Positions 8,527 through 18,604 of a DNA stretch of 64,000 bases are shown in pieces. Within the stretch, counting starts at the first letter, position 1. Every line of letters begins with the position of its first letter. This stretch comes from Castellaniella hirudinis_A. Lineage in GTDB: Bacteria > Pseudomonadota > Gammaproteobacteria > Burkholderiales > Burkholderiaceae_B. The stretch spans positions 1 to 64,000 of the forward strand of contig NZ_JBLGTV010000017.1 in assembly GCF_047468865.1 (NCBI RefSeq), given 5' to 3'. Position numbers and translations under genes: made by a program. The notes beneath the pieces were generated by a model that ran no database searches, was not told where the DNA came from, and saw only the letters and a list, made by a program, of their open reading frames with translations.

Positions 8527-10725
8527 ATGAGCCAATCTTCTTTTTCCACGTCGCCCGACCCCTTTGATGCGGCCTGGTTCCGGGCGGCTGCCGATGGCCT
8601 GGACGAAGCCGGCCAGGCCCTGCTGCGGCAGGCCGTCGAATGGGTGCGCGCCCCATTGCGGCAGGCGGTGGCCAGCACGGGCGAGCCCCTGGATGCCCAT
8701 TGCGCCGCCGTGGCCCTGATACTCGGCGAATTGGGCTCGGATGCCGCGACCCGGGCCGGCGCGCTGCTGGCGGTTCAGCCGGTGCCCGGCGGCGAATTGT
8801 CCCGCACCGATCCCCTGCGCAAGGCGTTCGGACCCGAGGTCGCCACGCTGGTGCAGGGCGCGCGCGCCCTGCTGATGCTGGGGACGGTGGCCGGGCGTGC
8901 CCAGGATCGGTCCGGCGCCGATCAAAAAGAAATGCAGCGCAAGATGCTGCTGGCCATGGCGGCCGATTTGCGCATCGTGCTGATGCGGCTGGCGTCGCGG
9001 CTGCAGTCCCTGCGCTGGTATGCCGCCAGCCGCACGCCGTGCCCCGTGGGCTTTGCCCGCGAAACCATGGCCTTGTACACGCCGCTGGCCAATCGCCTGG
9101 GGATCTGGCAGCTGAAATGGGAGATGGAAGACCTCTCCTTCCGTTTTCTGCAGCCGGACACCTACAAGGCCATCGCCCGCCAACTGGAGGAAAAACGCAC
9201 AGAGCGCGAAGCCTTCATCGACGCGGTCATGCGGCGCCTGCGGGCGGCGCTGGACGATGCCCATATCCCGGCGGAAATCAGCGGGCGCCCCAAGCACATC
9301 TACAGCATCTGGAACAAGATGCGCATCAAACATCTGGCGTTCCACCAGCTGTTCGATTTGCGCGCCTTGCGGGTCATTGTGGCCGACGAGCGTGCCTGCT
9401 ACGCGGCCCTGGCGCTGGTGCATGCGATGTGGACTCCGGTGCCCGAGGAATTCGACGACTACATCGCGCGGCCCAAGCCCAATGGCTACCGATCCCTGCA
9501 TACGGTGGTGGCCGATGCCGAAGGCCGCGCTTTTGAAATCCAGATTCGCACCCGCGCGATGCACCAGTTCGCCGAGTACGGCATGGCGGCGCACTGGCGC
9601 TACAAAGAGGCCGGCGCCAAAGGCGGGCAGGTGGCGGCGGCCAGCGCTGACGATCAGAAAATCTCCTGGATGCGCCAGCTGCTGGCCTGGAAGGAGGACG
9701 GCGGGACGGCGCCCGCCCCGGATGCCCCCCGCGCCAACCGGCATATTTACGTCATGACGCCGCAGGCGCGGGTGCTCGAACTCCCGGACGGCGCCACGCC
9801 CGTGGATTTTGCCTATCTGCTGCACACGGATTTGGGCCACCGCTGCCGGGGGGCGCGGGTCGATGGGCAGATGGTGCCCTTGTCCACCCGCCTGCGCACG
9901 GGCCAGACGGTCGAAATCATCGCCGCGAAATCCGGCGGGCCGTCACGCGATTGGCTCAACCCGCAACTGGCCTATCTGGCCAGTCCCCGGGCGCGGGCCA
10001 AGGTGCGGGCCTGGTTCAATGCGGTCGAGCTGCAGCAGCGCATCGCCCAGGGCCAGGCCCTGGTCGAAAAAGAACTGCAGCGCCTGGGCAAGACCGCCAT
10101 CAACCAGGAAAACCTGGCCCAGCAACTGGGCTTTGCTCGTGCGGACGACCTTTACGTGGCCGCCGCAAAAGAAGAATTCAGCTTGCGCCAGATCGACCAG
10201 ATCTTTCGTGAGCCCGCGCCGGACACGCCCGCGCCGGACACGGCGCGTGTCTATGCCAGCGAAGCCAGCAGCGTATCGCGCACCGGCAAGAGCGGGGTGC
10301 TGGTGGTGGGGGTGGATTCCCTGATGACGCAGCTGGCGCGCTGCTGCCGCCCCGCGCCGCCGGACGCCATCGAGGGTTTCGTCACGCGGGGCCGGGGGGT
10401 GTCCATCCATCGGCGCGACTGCACGGCCTGGGCCGCGCTGGCCCAGCGCCACCCCGAACGCTGCATCCAGGTCGATTGGGGCGATACCGGCCAGGCCGTG
10501 TATCCGGTCGATCTCAACATCCATGCCCAGGATCGGCCCAACCTGCTGCGCGACCTGTCCGAGGTCTTTGCGCGGCTGCGTCTGCGGGTGGTGCGGGTGA
10601 CCACCCACAGTCGCCGATCCCTGGCGCATATGGTCTTCACCATCGAGGTTCGCGATGGCGAGCAAATCCGGCAGGCATTGGCGGCGGTCAACGAATTGCC
10701 CGGCGTGCAGGCCAACCGGCACTGA
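8527..10725 (+). CDS. relA: GTP pyrophosphokinase RelA, (p)ppGpp synthetase
   Basis: About 732 residues. Domain order: degenerate HD hydrolase region (residues about 60-190), synthetase (about 230-380, with GRPKHIYSIWNKM and ARPKPNGYRSLHT), TGS (PDGATPVDFAYLLHTDLGHRC), zinc-finger-like CCRPAPPD segment, and a C-terminal ACT domain. The HD motif and the metal-ligand aspartate of the hydrolase are not preserved (LMRLASRL where bifunctional Rel/SpoT enzymes have a LADRLHN-type sequence), so it should be a synthetase-only RelA. The start at MSQSSF fits better than an in-frame ATG five codons earlier. It senses amino-acid starvation on the ribosome. Confidence 0.93.
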   Translation: MSQSSFSTSPDPFDAAWFRAAADGLDEAGQALLRQAVEWVRAPLRQAVASTGEPLDAHCAAVALILGELGSDAATRAGALLAVQPVPGGELSRTDPLRKAFGPEVATLVQGARALLMLGTVAGRAQDRSGADQKEMQRKMLLAMAADLRIVLMRLASRLQSLRWYAASRTPCPVGFARETMALYTPLANRLGIWQLKWEMEDLSFRFLQPDTYKAIARQLEEKRTEREAFIDAVMRRLRAALDDAHIPAEISGRPKHIYSIWNKMRIKHLAFHQLFDLRALRVIVADERACYAALALVHAMWTPVPEEFDDYIARPKPNGYRSLHTVVADAEGRAFEIQIRTRAMHQFAEYGMAAHWRYKEAGAKGGQVAAASADDQKISWMRQLLAWKEDGGTAPAPDAPRANRHIYVMTPQARVLELPDGATPVDFAYLLHTDLGHRCRGARVDGQMVPLSTRLRTGQTVEIIAAKSGGPSRDWLNPQLAYLASPRARAKVRAWFNAVELQQRIAQGQALVEKELQRLGKTAINQENLAQQLGFARADDLYVAAAKEEFSLRQIDQIFREPAPDTPAPDTARVYASEASSVSRTGKSGVLVVGVDSLMTQLARCCRPAPPDAIEGFVTRGRGVSIHRRDCTAWAALAQRHPERCIQVDWGDTGQAVYPVDLNIHAQDRPNLLRDLSEVFARLRLRVVRVTTHSRRSLAHMVFTIEVRDGEQIRQALAAVNELPGVQANRH

Positions 10726-10730
10726 TCCGG

Positions 10731-10758
10731 CCGCCGCCGGGCCGTCGCCCGGCGGCGG
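10731..10758 (+). terminator. GC-rich hairpin after relA
   Basis: Perfect 12-bp arms beginning CCGCCGCCGGGC around a 4-base loop, 5 bp after the relA stop. There is no U-tract. It is a probable 3'-end or pause structure separating relA from the trpBA-accD promoter. Confidence 0.5.
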
Positions 10759-10800
10759 CGCGGCAGCGGGCCGCAGCGGCCGCCCCGGTCCGCCGGGCGC

Positions 10801-10809
10801 TGCTAAAAT
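10801..10809 (+). promoter_or_regulatory. Extended -10 promoter for trpB-trpA-accD
   Basis: TGCTAAAAT is an extended -10 (TGn plus TAAAAT). It would start transcripts near 10816, leaving a leader of about 57 nt before the TTG chosen for trpB. No clear -35 is seen, as expected for extended -10 promoters. Confidence 0.45.
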
Positions 10810-10872
10810 GGTCGTTTGCCGGCCTGTGTGGTCCGTCTGCCCAATCTGGGCGCCTTACAAGCGAGTCTGAAT

Positions 10873-12072
10873 TTGAAACCCTATCATTTGCCGGATGCCC
10901 GGGGGCATTTCGGCCAGTTTGGCGGTTCGTTCGTGGCCGAAACCCTGGTGCATGCCCTGGACGCCTTGCGGGATGCCTATCAGCGATACCGCGACGACCC
11001 CGAATTCCTGCGCGAATTCGCCGACGAGCTCGAACATTTTGTCGGCCGCCCCAGCCCCGTCTATCATGCGCGGCGCTGGTCGCGGCAACTGGGCGGCGCG
11101 CAGATCTGGTTCAAGCGCGAAGATCTCAACCACACGGGCGCGCACAAGGTCAACAACTGCATCGGCCAGGCGCTGCTGGCCACGCGCATGGGGAAACCCC
11201 GCGTCATCGCCGAAACCGGCGCGGGCCAGCATGGGGTGGCCACGGCCACCGTGGCTGCGCGCTACGGCCTGGAATGCGTGGTGTACATGGGCAGCGAAGA
11301 CGTCCGCCGCCAGGCGTCCAATGTGTATCGCATGAAGCTCCTGGGGGCCCGGGTGGTGCCGGTTGAATCCGGCTCGCGCACGCTTAAAGACGCCCTCAAC
11401 GAGGCCATGCGCGATTGGGTCGCCAACGTGGAAAACACTTTCTACATCATCGGCACGGTGGCCGGGCCGCACCCGTACCCCCAGATGGTGCGCGATTTCC
11501 AGACCATCATCGGGCGCGAATGCCTGACGCAGATGCCGCGCGACGCGGGCCGCCAGCCGGATTACGTCCTGGCGTCCGTGGGCGGGGGGTCCAATGCCAT
11601 CGGCATCTTCCACCCCTATATCGAATACGAATCCGTCCGCTTGATCGGGGTCGAGGCCGCCGGCGAGGGCCTGGACAGCGGCCACCATGCGGCGTCCCTC
11701 AATCGGGGCGTGGTGGGGGTGCTGCATGGCAACCGCACGTATCTGCTGCAAGACGCCGATGGCCAGATCACAGAGACCCATTCCATTTCCGCCGGGCTGG
11801 ACTACCCCGGCGTCGGTCCCGAGCACGCCTGGCTGAAGGATTCCGGCCGCGCCCAGTATGTGGGCGTCACCGACAGCGAGGCGCTGGCGGCGTTTCACGA
11901 CTGCTGCCGCATCGAAGGCATCATGCCGGCGCTCGAATCCGCCCACGCGATTGCCCATGCGGTGAAGCTCGCCCCCACGTTGCCGCCCGAGCAAATCATC
12001 CTGGTCAATGTCTCCGGCCGGGGCGACAAAGACATGCATACGGTTGCCGAATACAGCGGCATCACGCTTTAG
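10873..12072 (+). CDS. trpB: Tryptophan synthase beta chain
   Basis: 399 residues from the TTG chosen here. It condenses indole and serine to tryptophan with PLP. HTGAHKVNN carries the PLP lysine; GGGSNAIG is the phosphate-binding loop, and the C-terminal NVSGRGDKDM is typical. The start is uncertain: the frame opens at 10816, but that TTG lies at the predicted transcription start, while the TTG at 10873 gives the family N-terminus KPYHLPDARGHFG. A weak GCGAG precedes it. It is followed 9 bp later by trpA. trpF, often adjacent in relatives, is absent here. Confidence 0.95.
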   Translation: MKPYHLPDARGHFGQFGGSFVAETLVHALDALRDAYQRYRDDPEFLREFADELEHFVGRPSPVYHARRWSRQLGGAQIWFKREDLNHTGAHKVNNCIGQALLATRMGKPRVIAETGAGQHGVATATVAARYGLECVVYMGSEDVRRQASNVYRMKLLGARVVPVESGSRTLKDALNEAMRDWVANVENTFYIIGTVAGPHPYPQMVRDFQTIIGRECLTQMPRDAGRQPDYVLASVGGGSNAIGIFHPYIEYESVRLIGVEAAGEGLDSGHHAASLNRGVVGVLHGNRTYLLQDADGQITETHSISAGLDYPGVGPEHAWLKDSGRAQYVGVTDSEALAAFHDCCRIEGIMPALESAHAIAHAVKLAPTLPPEQIILVNVSGRGDKDMHTVAEYSGITL

Positions 12073-12081
12073 GAGTCCGCC

Positions 12082-12915
12082 TTGACTGCAGCAGCATCCA
12101 ATCCGCGCCTGGCCGCTTGTTTCGGCGGCCTGTCCGGGCGCACCGCCTTGATTCCCTACATCACGGCGGGCGATCCGCTGGCGGAGTCCACCCCCGCGCT
12201 CATGCAGGCCTTGGTGGCGGCGGGGGCCGATGTCATCGAACTCGGCGTGCCGTTTTCCGATCCCATGGCCGATGGCCCGGTCATCCAGCAGGCGGGCGAA
12301 CGCGCCATCGCCGCCGGGGTCGGCCTGTCCCGTGTGCTGGATATCGTAGCCGAGTTCCGCCGGCACGATGAGCGCACGCCCGTGGTGCTCATGGGCTATG
12401 CCAATCCAGTCGAATGCATGGGCCGGCAGGCTTTTGTCGACCGGGCGACCGCCGCCGGGGTCGACGGTGTCCTGGTGGTGGACTACACGCCCGAGGAATC
12501 CGCCGAGTTCGCCGCCAGCCTGTCCGCCGCCGGCCTGGACCCCATCTATCTGCTGGCTCCCACCTCCACCGAGGCCCGCATGGCGGATGTCGCCCGTCTG
12601 GCGCGCGGCTATGTGTATTATGTGTCCCTCAAGGGCGTGACCGGGGCGGGTAACCTGGATACCGACGATGTCGCCCGGCACCTGGCCGCCATTCGCTGTC
12701 ACGTCGCCATCCCGGTGGGGGTGGGTTTCGGCATCCGCGATGCCGCCAGCGCGGCCCGGGTGGCGGCCCATGCCGATGCCGTCGTCATCGGCAGCAAACT
12801 CATCCAGGTGCTCGAATCCGCATCGCGCCGCGATGGCCCTCGGGCGGCGGTTCAGGCGGCCGCCCAGTGGCTGGCGGAGGTGCGCCAGGCCATCGATCAC
12901 GTGAAAAAAGGTTAA
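12082..12915 (+). CDS. trpA: Tryptophan synthase alpha chain
   Basis: 277-residue TIM barrel that cleaves indole-3-glycerol phosphate and feeds indole to TrpB. The catalytic Glu and Asp lie in IELGVPFSDPMADGPVIQ; GVGFGIRDAASA near residue 215 is the phosphate-binding loop. The start is TTG with AGGAG seven bases upstream, giving LTAAASNPRL as the first residues. It is in the operon trpB-trpA-accD. Confidence 0.96.
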   Translation: MTAAASNPRLAACFGGLSGRTALIPYITAGDPLAESTPALMQALVAAGADVIELGVPFSDPMADGPVIQQAGERAIAAGVGLSRVLDIVAEFRRHDERTPVVLMGYANPVECMGRQAFVDRATAAGVDGVLVVDYTPEESAEFAASLSAAGLDPIYLLAPTSTEARMADVARLARGYVYYVSLKGVTGAGNLDTDDVARHLAAIRCHVAIPVGVGFGIRDAASAARVAAHADAVVIGSKLIQVLESASRRDGPRAAVQAAAQWLAEVRQAIDHVKKG

Positions 12916-12918
12916 GCC

Positions 12919-13800
<882 letters not shown>

Positions 13801-13820
13801 TCCCCAACGCTCGGCCCACG

Positions 13821-13866
13821 AAAAAAACAGCCCAAGGCTTGGGACAAAGCCTTGGGCTGTTTTTTT
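13821..13866. terminator. Bidirectional rho-independent terminator between accD and rne
   Basis: Arms ACAGCCCAAGGCTT and AAGCCTTGGGCTGT surround a short loop, with an A7 run on the left and a T7 run on the right. It can therefore terminate accD on the plus strand and rne on the minus strand. Confidence 0.93.
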
Positions 13867-13914
13867 GCCGCGCCGGGCCTGTGCGCCCGGCACAGGCCCG
13901 GGCAAGGCCCGAGC

Positions 13915-16900
13915 TTAATGCGTGGTTTCCACCTGCTGCAGGGGTTCTTCGGCGGGCTGGGCCACGGATTTACGCGCGCGTCCCAGCTTGGGCGTCGGGG
14001 TGGCCGGCGCTGCGGCGGTGCTGGCGCCGGCCCGGGTTTCGACCATCTGCATGCCGGCGGCCTGCAGCGAGACCTCCAGGGGCGGCAGGACGATAGGCTG
14101 GCTGCTGTTGCCGACCTGCGGTGCGGGGGCGTCGTCGTCCCCGGCATCGGCCGGGGCATTGGCCTCTTGTGGCGCAGCCGGCGCTTCCGCAGCCAGCGGC
14201 GGCTGCGGTGTGGTGGTCGGCTCGGCGGTGGCGGGCGCGTCGTCCGGTGTCGGCGCCGTGTCGGCGACGGGTGCCGCTTCGGTGTCGGCAACGGCGGGCG
14301 CTGCGTCCGCTTCGGCGGTCACCGGCGTGTCCACGACGGTGGTCGGGGCCTGGACGGCGGCTTCCGCTGCTGCGCGGCCCGGCGCGGGCGTGTCGGCGAC
14401 GGGCGCTGCTATGGTCTCGGCCTGCGGGCGGGGCGTTGCGTCCGTCGGCGCGGCGTGGGCCGGGGTGGCGATCCAGGCGTCCGCTGGTGCAGCGGCGGGG
14501 CTGGCCGGAGTGTCTGCGGCGTCGTCCGCCGGCACGCTGGCCGTGTCCGGGGTATCGGCTTGCGGCTGCGCGGCGGCTTGAACCGCGTCGCCGGCCTGAT
14601 CCAGCGCCTGTGGATCGAAGCGCGGGGTCTCATGGGTTTCGAGATCGGGCGTGCCGGCCGTCGTGGCCGCGCTGTCGGCGTCGGTGTGCTGAACACCGCC
14701 ATCGCTGGCTTCGGCGCCCCGGCGGCCTCGGCGGCCCCGGCGACGGCGGCGCTTGTTGCGCTCGGTATCCGGGGTTTCCAGGTCGCTGTCGCCGTCCATG
14801 TCGATGGCCGGCCCCGCCGTCGTGGCGGTATCGTCGGTTTGGGGCGCAGGGTCTTCGTGGGCGGGCGTTTCCGCGCCGCCGACCGGGCCGGCGGCGGCAA
14901 CCGCCTGGGCTGTCTGGGTGGCAGCAGCGTCGACGCTGGCCAGCGCAGCGGAGGCCTGGTCAGGCGTCTTGACGTCTGTGGCCGTGAGCTGATCGTCGGT
15001 GGCGTGGATATCCTGGGCGTCATCCTGGCGGGCGCGTCCCCGTCCGCGACGGCTGCGGCTGCGGCGCGGTTCGCCGGTTTCCGGGTTGGTTTCCGGGGCG
15101 GCGGACGCGGCGGGACGATCGACCTTGGCGGCCGTCACCGGCGCGTCGCGGTCTTCCGGGGTGCGTTCCGGGTGGTTGCGCCCGCGGCGGTTGGCCTGGC
15201 GCGCGTCGTTGCCGCGCTCGGCGCGTTCGGGACGGGTTTCGGCGGTGTCCGGTTTTTCGGCGCGCGCGGTGCGCTCGGTGCGGTGGTGGCCGCGGCCATC
15301 GGGGCGTCGGCCCTGGCGGCCGCGTCGTGGTTTGTCGTCCGCACCGGCGTGGCTGGCCGGCGGCGGCGTATCAGTGCCGGCCGCAACCGGCGCGGGTGCG
15401 CCCGAGAACCAGGCCAGGATGCGCTTGAACAGGCCGCCCGAGGGTTCGGTGGGGGCCGGGGGGAGGCTGGCGGCGATGGCTTTGGCGGGCCGATCCACGT
15501 GCGGAGGAGCCGGCTGCGCGGGCTGGATGCTTTTGACCAGGGCTTCCTGCCGGGGGCCGGCGTCCTGGGCCTTGTTGGCTTGCCAGACGAGCTTGTCCTC
15601 GGGTTCCTGGACGAGCTCGAAGCTGGTTTTGTTGTCGTCCAGGCGCGGGTCGTCGTGGCGCAGGCGCTCGATGTGGTGATGCGGGGTTTCCAGGGACTTG
15701 TTGGGGATCAGAACCAGGTTGACCTTCAGGCGGGCCTCGATCTGGCTGATGTCGTGGCGTTTTTCGTTCAGCAGGAAAGTGGCCACATCCACGGGCACCT
15801 GGGCGTGCAGGGCGGCCGTGCCTTCTTTCATGGCTTCTTCCTGCAGCAGGCGCAGCACGTGCAGCGCGCTGGATTCGGCATCGCGGATCACGCCGGTGCC
15901 GGTGCAGCGCGGGCAGGTGACGTGCGAGCCTTCGTTGAGCGCCGGGCGCAGGCGCTGGCGCGAGAGTTCCATCAGGCCGAAGCGCGAAATCTTGCCCATC
16001 TGGACGCGCGCCCGGTCGAAGTGCAGGGCGTCGCGCAGGCGCTGTTCGACGGCCCGCTGGTTCTTGCTGTCCTCCATGTCGATGAAGTCGATCACGATCA
16101 GGCCGCCCAGGTCGCGCAGGCGCAACTGGCGGGCGACCTCGTCGGCGGCTTCGGCGTTGGTGCGGACGGCGGTTTCCTCGATATCGGCGCCGCGGGTGGA
16201 GCGGGCCGAGTTGACGTCTACCGCGACCAGGGCTTCGGTGTGATCAATGACGATCGCGCCGCCCGAGGGCAGGGTCACCGTGCGCGAATAGGCGGTTTCG
16301 ATCTGGTGTTCGATCTGGAAACGGGAGAACAGGGGGACGTCGTCGCGATAGCGCTTGACGCGGCTGACGTTGTCGGGCATGACCACGCTCATGAAGGCCA
16401 TGGCCTGGTCGTAGATGTCATCGGTGTCGATCAGGATTTCACCGATTTCCAGCGAGAAATAATCGCGGATGGCGCGGATCACCAGGCTGGATTCCAGGTA
16501 GATCAGGATGGGGGCCTTGTTTTCGCGGGCCGCCCCGTCGATGGCCGTCCAGAGCTGCAGCAGGTAGTTCAGATCCCATTGCAGTTCTTCGACGCTGCGG
16601 CCGATGCCCGCCGTGCGGGCGATCATGCTCATGCCGCCGGGGATCTCCAGCTGATCCATGGCTTCGCGCAATTCTTGGCGGTCTTCGCCTTCGACGCGGC
16701 GCGAGACCCCGCCGCCGCGCGGGTTGTTGGGCATCAGCACCAGATAGCGGCCCGCCAGCGAAATGAACGTGGTCAGGGCCGCGCCCTTGTTGCCGCGTTC
16801 TTCTTTTTCGACCTGGATGATGAGTTCCTGGCCTTCGGTCAGGGCGTCCTGGATGCGCGCGGTGCGCACGTCCACGCCTTCTTTGAAGTAGCTGCGGGCG

Positions 16901-17118
16901 ACCTCTTTGAAGGGCAGGAAGCCGTGGCGGTCTTCGCCGTAGTTGACGAAACAGGCTTCCAGGCCGGGTTCGATGCGGGTGATGACACCTTTGTAGATAT
17001 TGCCCTTGCGTTGTTCGCGTCCGGCGGTTTCGATGTCCAGGTCGATGAGTTTTTGACCATCGACAATCGCGACGCGTAGTTCTTCTTGGTGCGTCGCATT
17101 GAACAGCATGCGTTTCAT
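13915..17118 (-). CDS. rne: Ribonuclease E
   Basis: 1067-residue endoribonuclease, scaffold of the RNA degradosome. S1 domain at about residues 38-120 (YKGVITRIEPGLEACFVNYG). DNase I-like catalytic region with Asp301 (VAVDVNSARS) and Asp344 (IVIDFIDM) binding Mg. Zinc-link CPRCTGTG holds Cys402 and Cys405. From about residue 520 the protein is disordered, Ala/Pro/Thr-rich with arginine blocks (RRSRSRRGRGRAR; KRRRRRGRRGRRG) that should bind RNA, and a conserved end GRARKSVAQPAEEP. A long leader and a promoter overlapping the rluC start suggest the autoregulation known for enterobacterial rne, by analogy. Confidence 0.97.
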   Translation of the reverse strand: MKRMLFNATHQEELRVAIVDGQKLIDLDIETAGREQRKGNIYKGVITRIEPGLEACFVNYGEDRHGFLPFKEVARSYFKEGVDVRTARIQDALTEGQELIIQVEKEERGNKGAALTTFISLAGRYLVLMPNNPRGGGVSRRVEGEDRQELREAMDQLEIPGGMSMIARTAGIGRSVEELQWDLNYLLQLWTAIDGAARENKAPILIYLESSLVIRAIRDYFSLEIGEILIDTDDIYDQAMAFMSVVMPDNVSRVKRYRDDVPLFSRFQIEHQIETAYSRTVTLPSGGAIVIDHTEALVAVDVNSARSTRGADIEETAVRTNAEAADEVARQLRLRDLGGLIVIDFIDMEDSKNQRAVEQRLRDALHFDRARVQMGKISRFGLMELSRQRLRPALNEGSHVTCPRCTGTGVIRDAESSALHVLRLLQEEAMKEGTAALHAQVPVDVATFLLNEKRHDISQIEARLKVNLVLIPNKSLETPHHHIERLRHDDPRLDDNKTSFELVQEPEDKLVWQANKAQDAGPRQEALVKSIQPAQPAPPHVDRPAKAIAASLPPAPTEPSGGLFKRILAWFSGAPAPVAAGTDTPPPASHAGADDKPRRGRQGRRPDGRGHHRTERTARAEKPDTAETRPERAERGNDARQANRRGRNHPERTPEDRDAPVTAAKVDRPAASAAPETNPETGEPRRSRSRRGRGRARQDDAQDIHATDDQLTATDVKTPDQASAALASVDAAATQTAQAVAAAGPVGGAETPAHEDPAPQTDDTATTAGPAIDMDGDSDLETPDTERNKRRRRRGRRGRRGAEASDGGVQHTDADSAATTAGTPDLETHETPRFDPQALDQAGDAVQAAAQPQADTPDTASVPADDAADTPASPAAAPADAWIATPAHAAPTDATPRPQAETIAAPVADTPAPGRAAAEAAVQAPTTVVDTPVTAEADAAPAVADTEAAPVADTAPTPDDAPATAEPTTTPQPPLAAEAPAAPQEANAPADAGDDDAPAPQVGNSSQPIVLPPLEVSLQAAGMQMVETRAGASTAAAPATPTPKLGRARKSVAQPAEEPLQQVETTH

Positions 17119-17574
17119 GAGTGGGTTTCTCCGTTGTCAGGGTGCGCCGGATTCGGCGCACGACCACGGGCCACTTGGTTGCGGTGCGGCAGTCTGCGGG
17201 GAGGGGAGGCGACGGACGTGTTCAGGCCGCGCCAGTCTCCGGTGGGGGTGGCACGGTGCGCTGGTGGGCGCGGGGTTCTGGCAGCAGGAGAGTCAGGGTC
17301 ACGGTCGTGGTTGACGAAAAATTGCTGGGAACGTCGAACGCGCATAGCGCGGCGTTCGGTGCGGAAGAACGAGCAGAAATCTGCGGCGTCGCACGCGGCG
17401 TCGTGTCGATTCAAGCCTGATCGAGCAGGCGAGGAACCAGGACAAGGCCGGCGACCAAGGACCCGAAGGCCGAAATCCAGGCAGTACAATGGTGTCCCTG
17501 CGGCCGGCCGGAGACGCGTGTGTCGGGTCTCTACGGTTGGCGGTTCTCGGCCTTTAAAAGGCTGCAATGATTAT
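17119..17574. other. Gap between rne and rluC: rne leader
   Basis: About 455 bp without a credible gene. If the minus-strand promoter at 17570-17597 is used, nearly the whole gap is transcribed as the rne 5' leader. It contains hairpins, for example TGCGCCG/CGGCGCA at 17143-17160 next to the rne start and CGAACGC/GCGTTCG near 17335-17360. Folded leaders of this kind mediate RNase E autoregulation in E. coli; here that is inference. A TACAAT near 17484 on the plus strand could serve rluC. Confidence 0.45.
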
Positions 17575-17597
17575 ATGCTGCTTTTCCCTATGCGCAA
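17570..17597 (-). promoter_or_regulatory. Sigma-70-like promoter for rne
   Basis: On the minus strand, TTGCGC (17592-17597) and a perfect TATAAT (17570-17575) are separated by 16 bp. It overlaps the start codon region of rluC and predicts an rne leader of about 445 nt. Confidence 0.6.
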
Positions 17598-18600
17598 AAT
17601 AGATATCGCATCCAGCCGGGCCGCCGCCCCCGCCCCCCAGGCGCGCCTGGTGCGGGTGGGGGCCGAATCAGAAGGCCAGCGGCTGGATAATTTCATCTTG
17701 CGCCTCAGCAAGGGCGTGCCCAAAAGCCACTTGTACAAAGCCATCCGCGATGGCCAAGTGCGGGTCAACAAGGGCCGCTGCCGGGCCGATACCCGGCTGC
17801 AGGCGGGCGATCAGGTGCGTATCCCGCCCCTGCGGCTGCCGGATCCCGGCGCCCGGCGGCCCGTGCCGCCGGCCAGTTTTCCCGTGCTGTACGAAGACGC
17901 CCATCTGCTGGTCATCGACAAGCCGGCCGGCGTGGCCGTGCATGGCGGCAGCGGCGTGTCCTTCGGGCTCATCGAGCAGCTGCGCGCCGCCCGCCCCGAC
18001 GAGCGCATGCTGGAATTGGCCCATCGGCTGGATCGCGAGACCTCGGGCGTGCTGATGGTGGCCCGCAGCCGCAAGGCTCTGGTGGCCCTGCACGACATGA
18101 TGCGCAACAGCCTGGGGCACAAGCACTACCTGGCCCTGGTGACGGGCGATTGGGTCAACGACCGCCAGCACATCCGTCTGCCCTTGCTGAAATACCTGAC
18201 CCCCGGCGGCGAGCGCCGCGTGCGGGTGGATGCCCTGGGCAAGGCCGCGCACACCATCGTGACGCTGAAACACCGCTATGGCGGCGATTATTCCCTGGTC
18301 GGGGCCGAATTGCGCACGGGCCGCACGCACCAGATCCGCGTGCATCTGGCCGCCCAGGGCCATCCGATCGCCGGCGATGAAAAATACGGCCCGGAGGCCG
18401 TGCGCCAGGCCTTGTTCGCGCAGGGGCTGCGGCGCATGTTCCTGCACGCCTGCCGCCTGGAGATCGCGCATCCGGTCACAGGCGAACTACTGTGCCTGGA
18501 GGCCCCCTTGCCCCCGGCCTGCCAGGCTTTTCTGGATGGCCTGGCCCAGCGCCGCGGGCCTGGCCCGGCCACCGCCCAACGACCCGCCCGCATCAGGTGA
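17575..18600 (+). CDS. rluC: 23S rRNA pseudouridine synthase RluC
   Basis: 341 residues. An S4 RNA-binding domain (about residues 35-85, RLDNFILRLSKGVPKSHLYK) is followed by a pseudouridine synthase domain with catalytic Asp153 in HRLDRETSG and LRTGRTHQIRVH. RluC-type enzymes modify U955, U2504 and U2580 of 23S rRNA. Two in-frame starts exist, 17575 and 17590; neither has a good ribosome site and 17575 is taken provisionally. The divergent rne-rluC pair is conserved in many proteobacteria. Confidence 0.93.
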   Translation: MLLFPMRKIDIASSRAAAPAPQARLVRVGAESEGQRLDNFILRLSKGVPKSHLYKAIRDGQVRVNKGRCRADTRLQAGDQVRIPPLRLPDPGARRPVPPASFPVLYEDAHLLVIDKPAGVAVHGGSGVSFGLIEQLRAARPDERMLELAHRLDRETSGVLMVARSRKALVALHDMMRNSLGHKHYLALVTGDWVNDRQHIRLPLLKYLTPGGERRVRVDALGKAAHTIVTLKHRYGGDYSLVGAELRTGRTHQIRVHLAAQGHPIAGDEKYGPEAVRQALFAQGLRRMFLHACRLEIAHPVTGELLCLEAPLPPACQAFLDGLAQRRGPGPATAQRPARIR

Positions 18601-18604
18601 TTGC

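Noticed and set aside
10816..10872. Longer TrpB start at the upstream TTG
   Set aside because: It coincides with the predicted transcription start and adds 19 residues not typical of TrpB; kept only as an alternative.
13852..17079. Very long open frame antisense to rne (over 1000 codons)
   Set aside because: Gly/Arg/Val-rich antisense of a confirmed RNase E; a frame opened by high GC, with no family motif.
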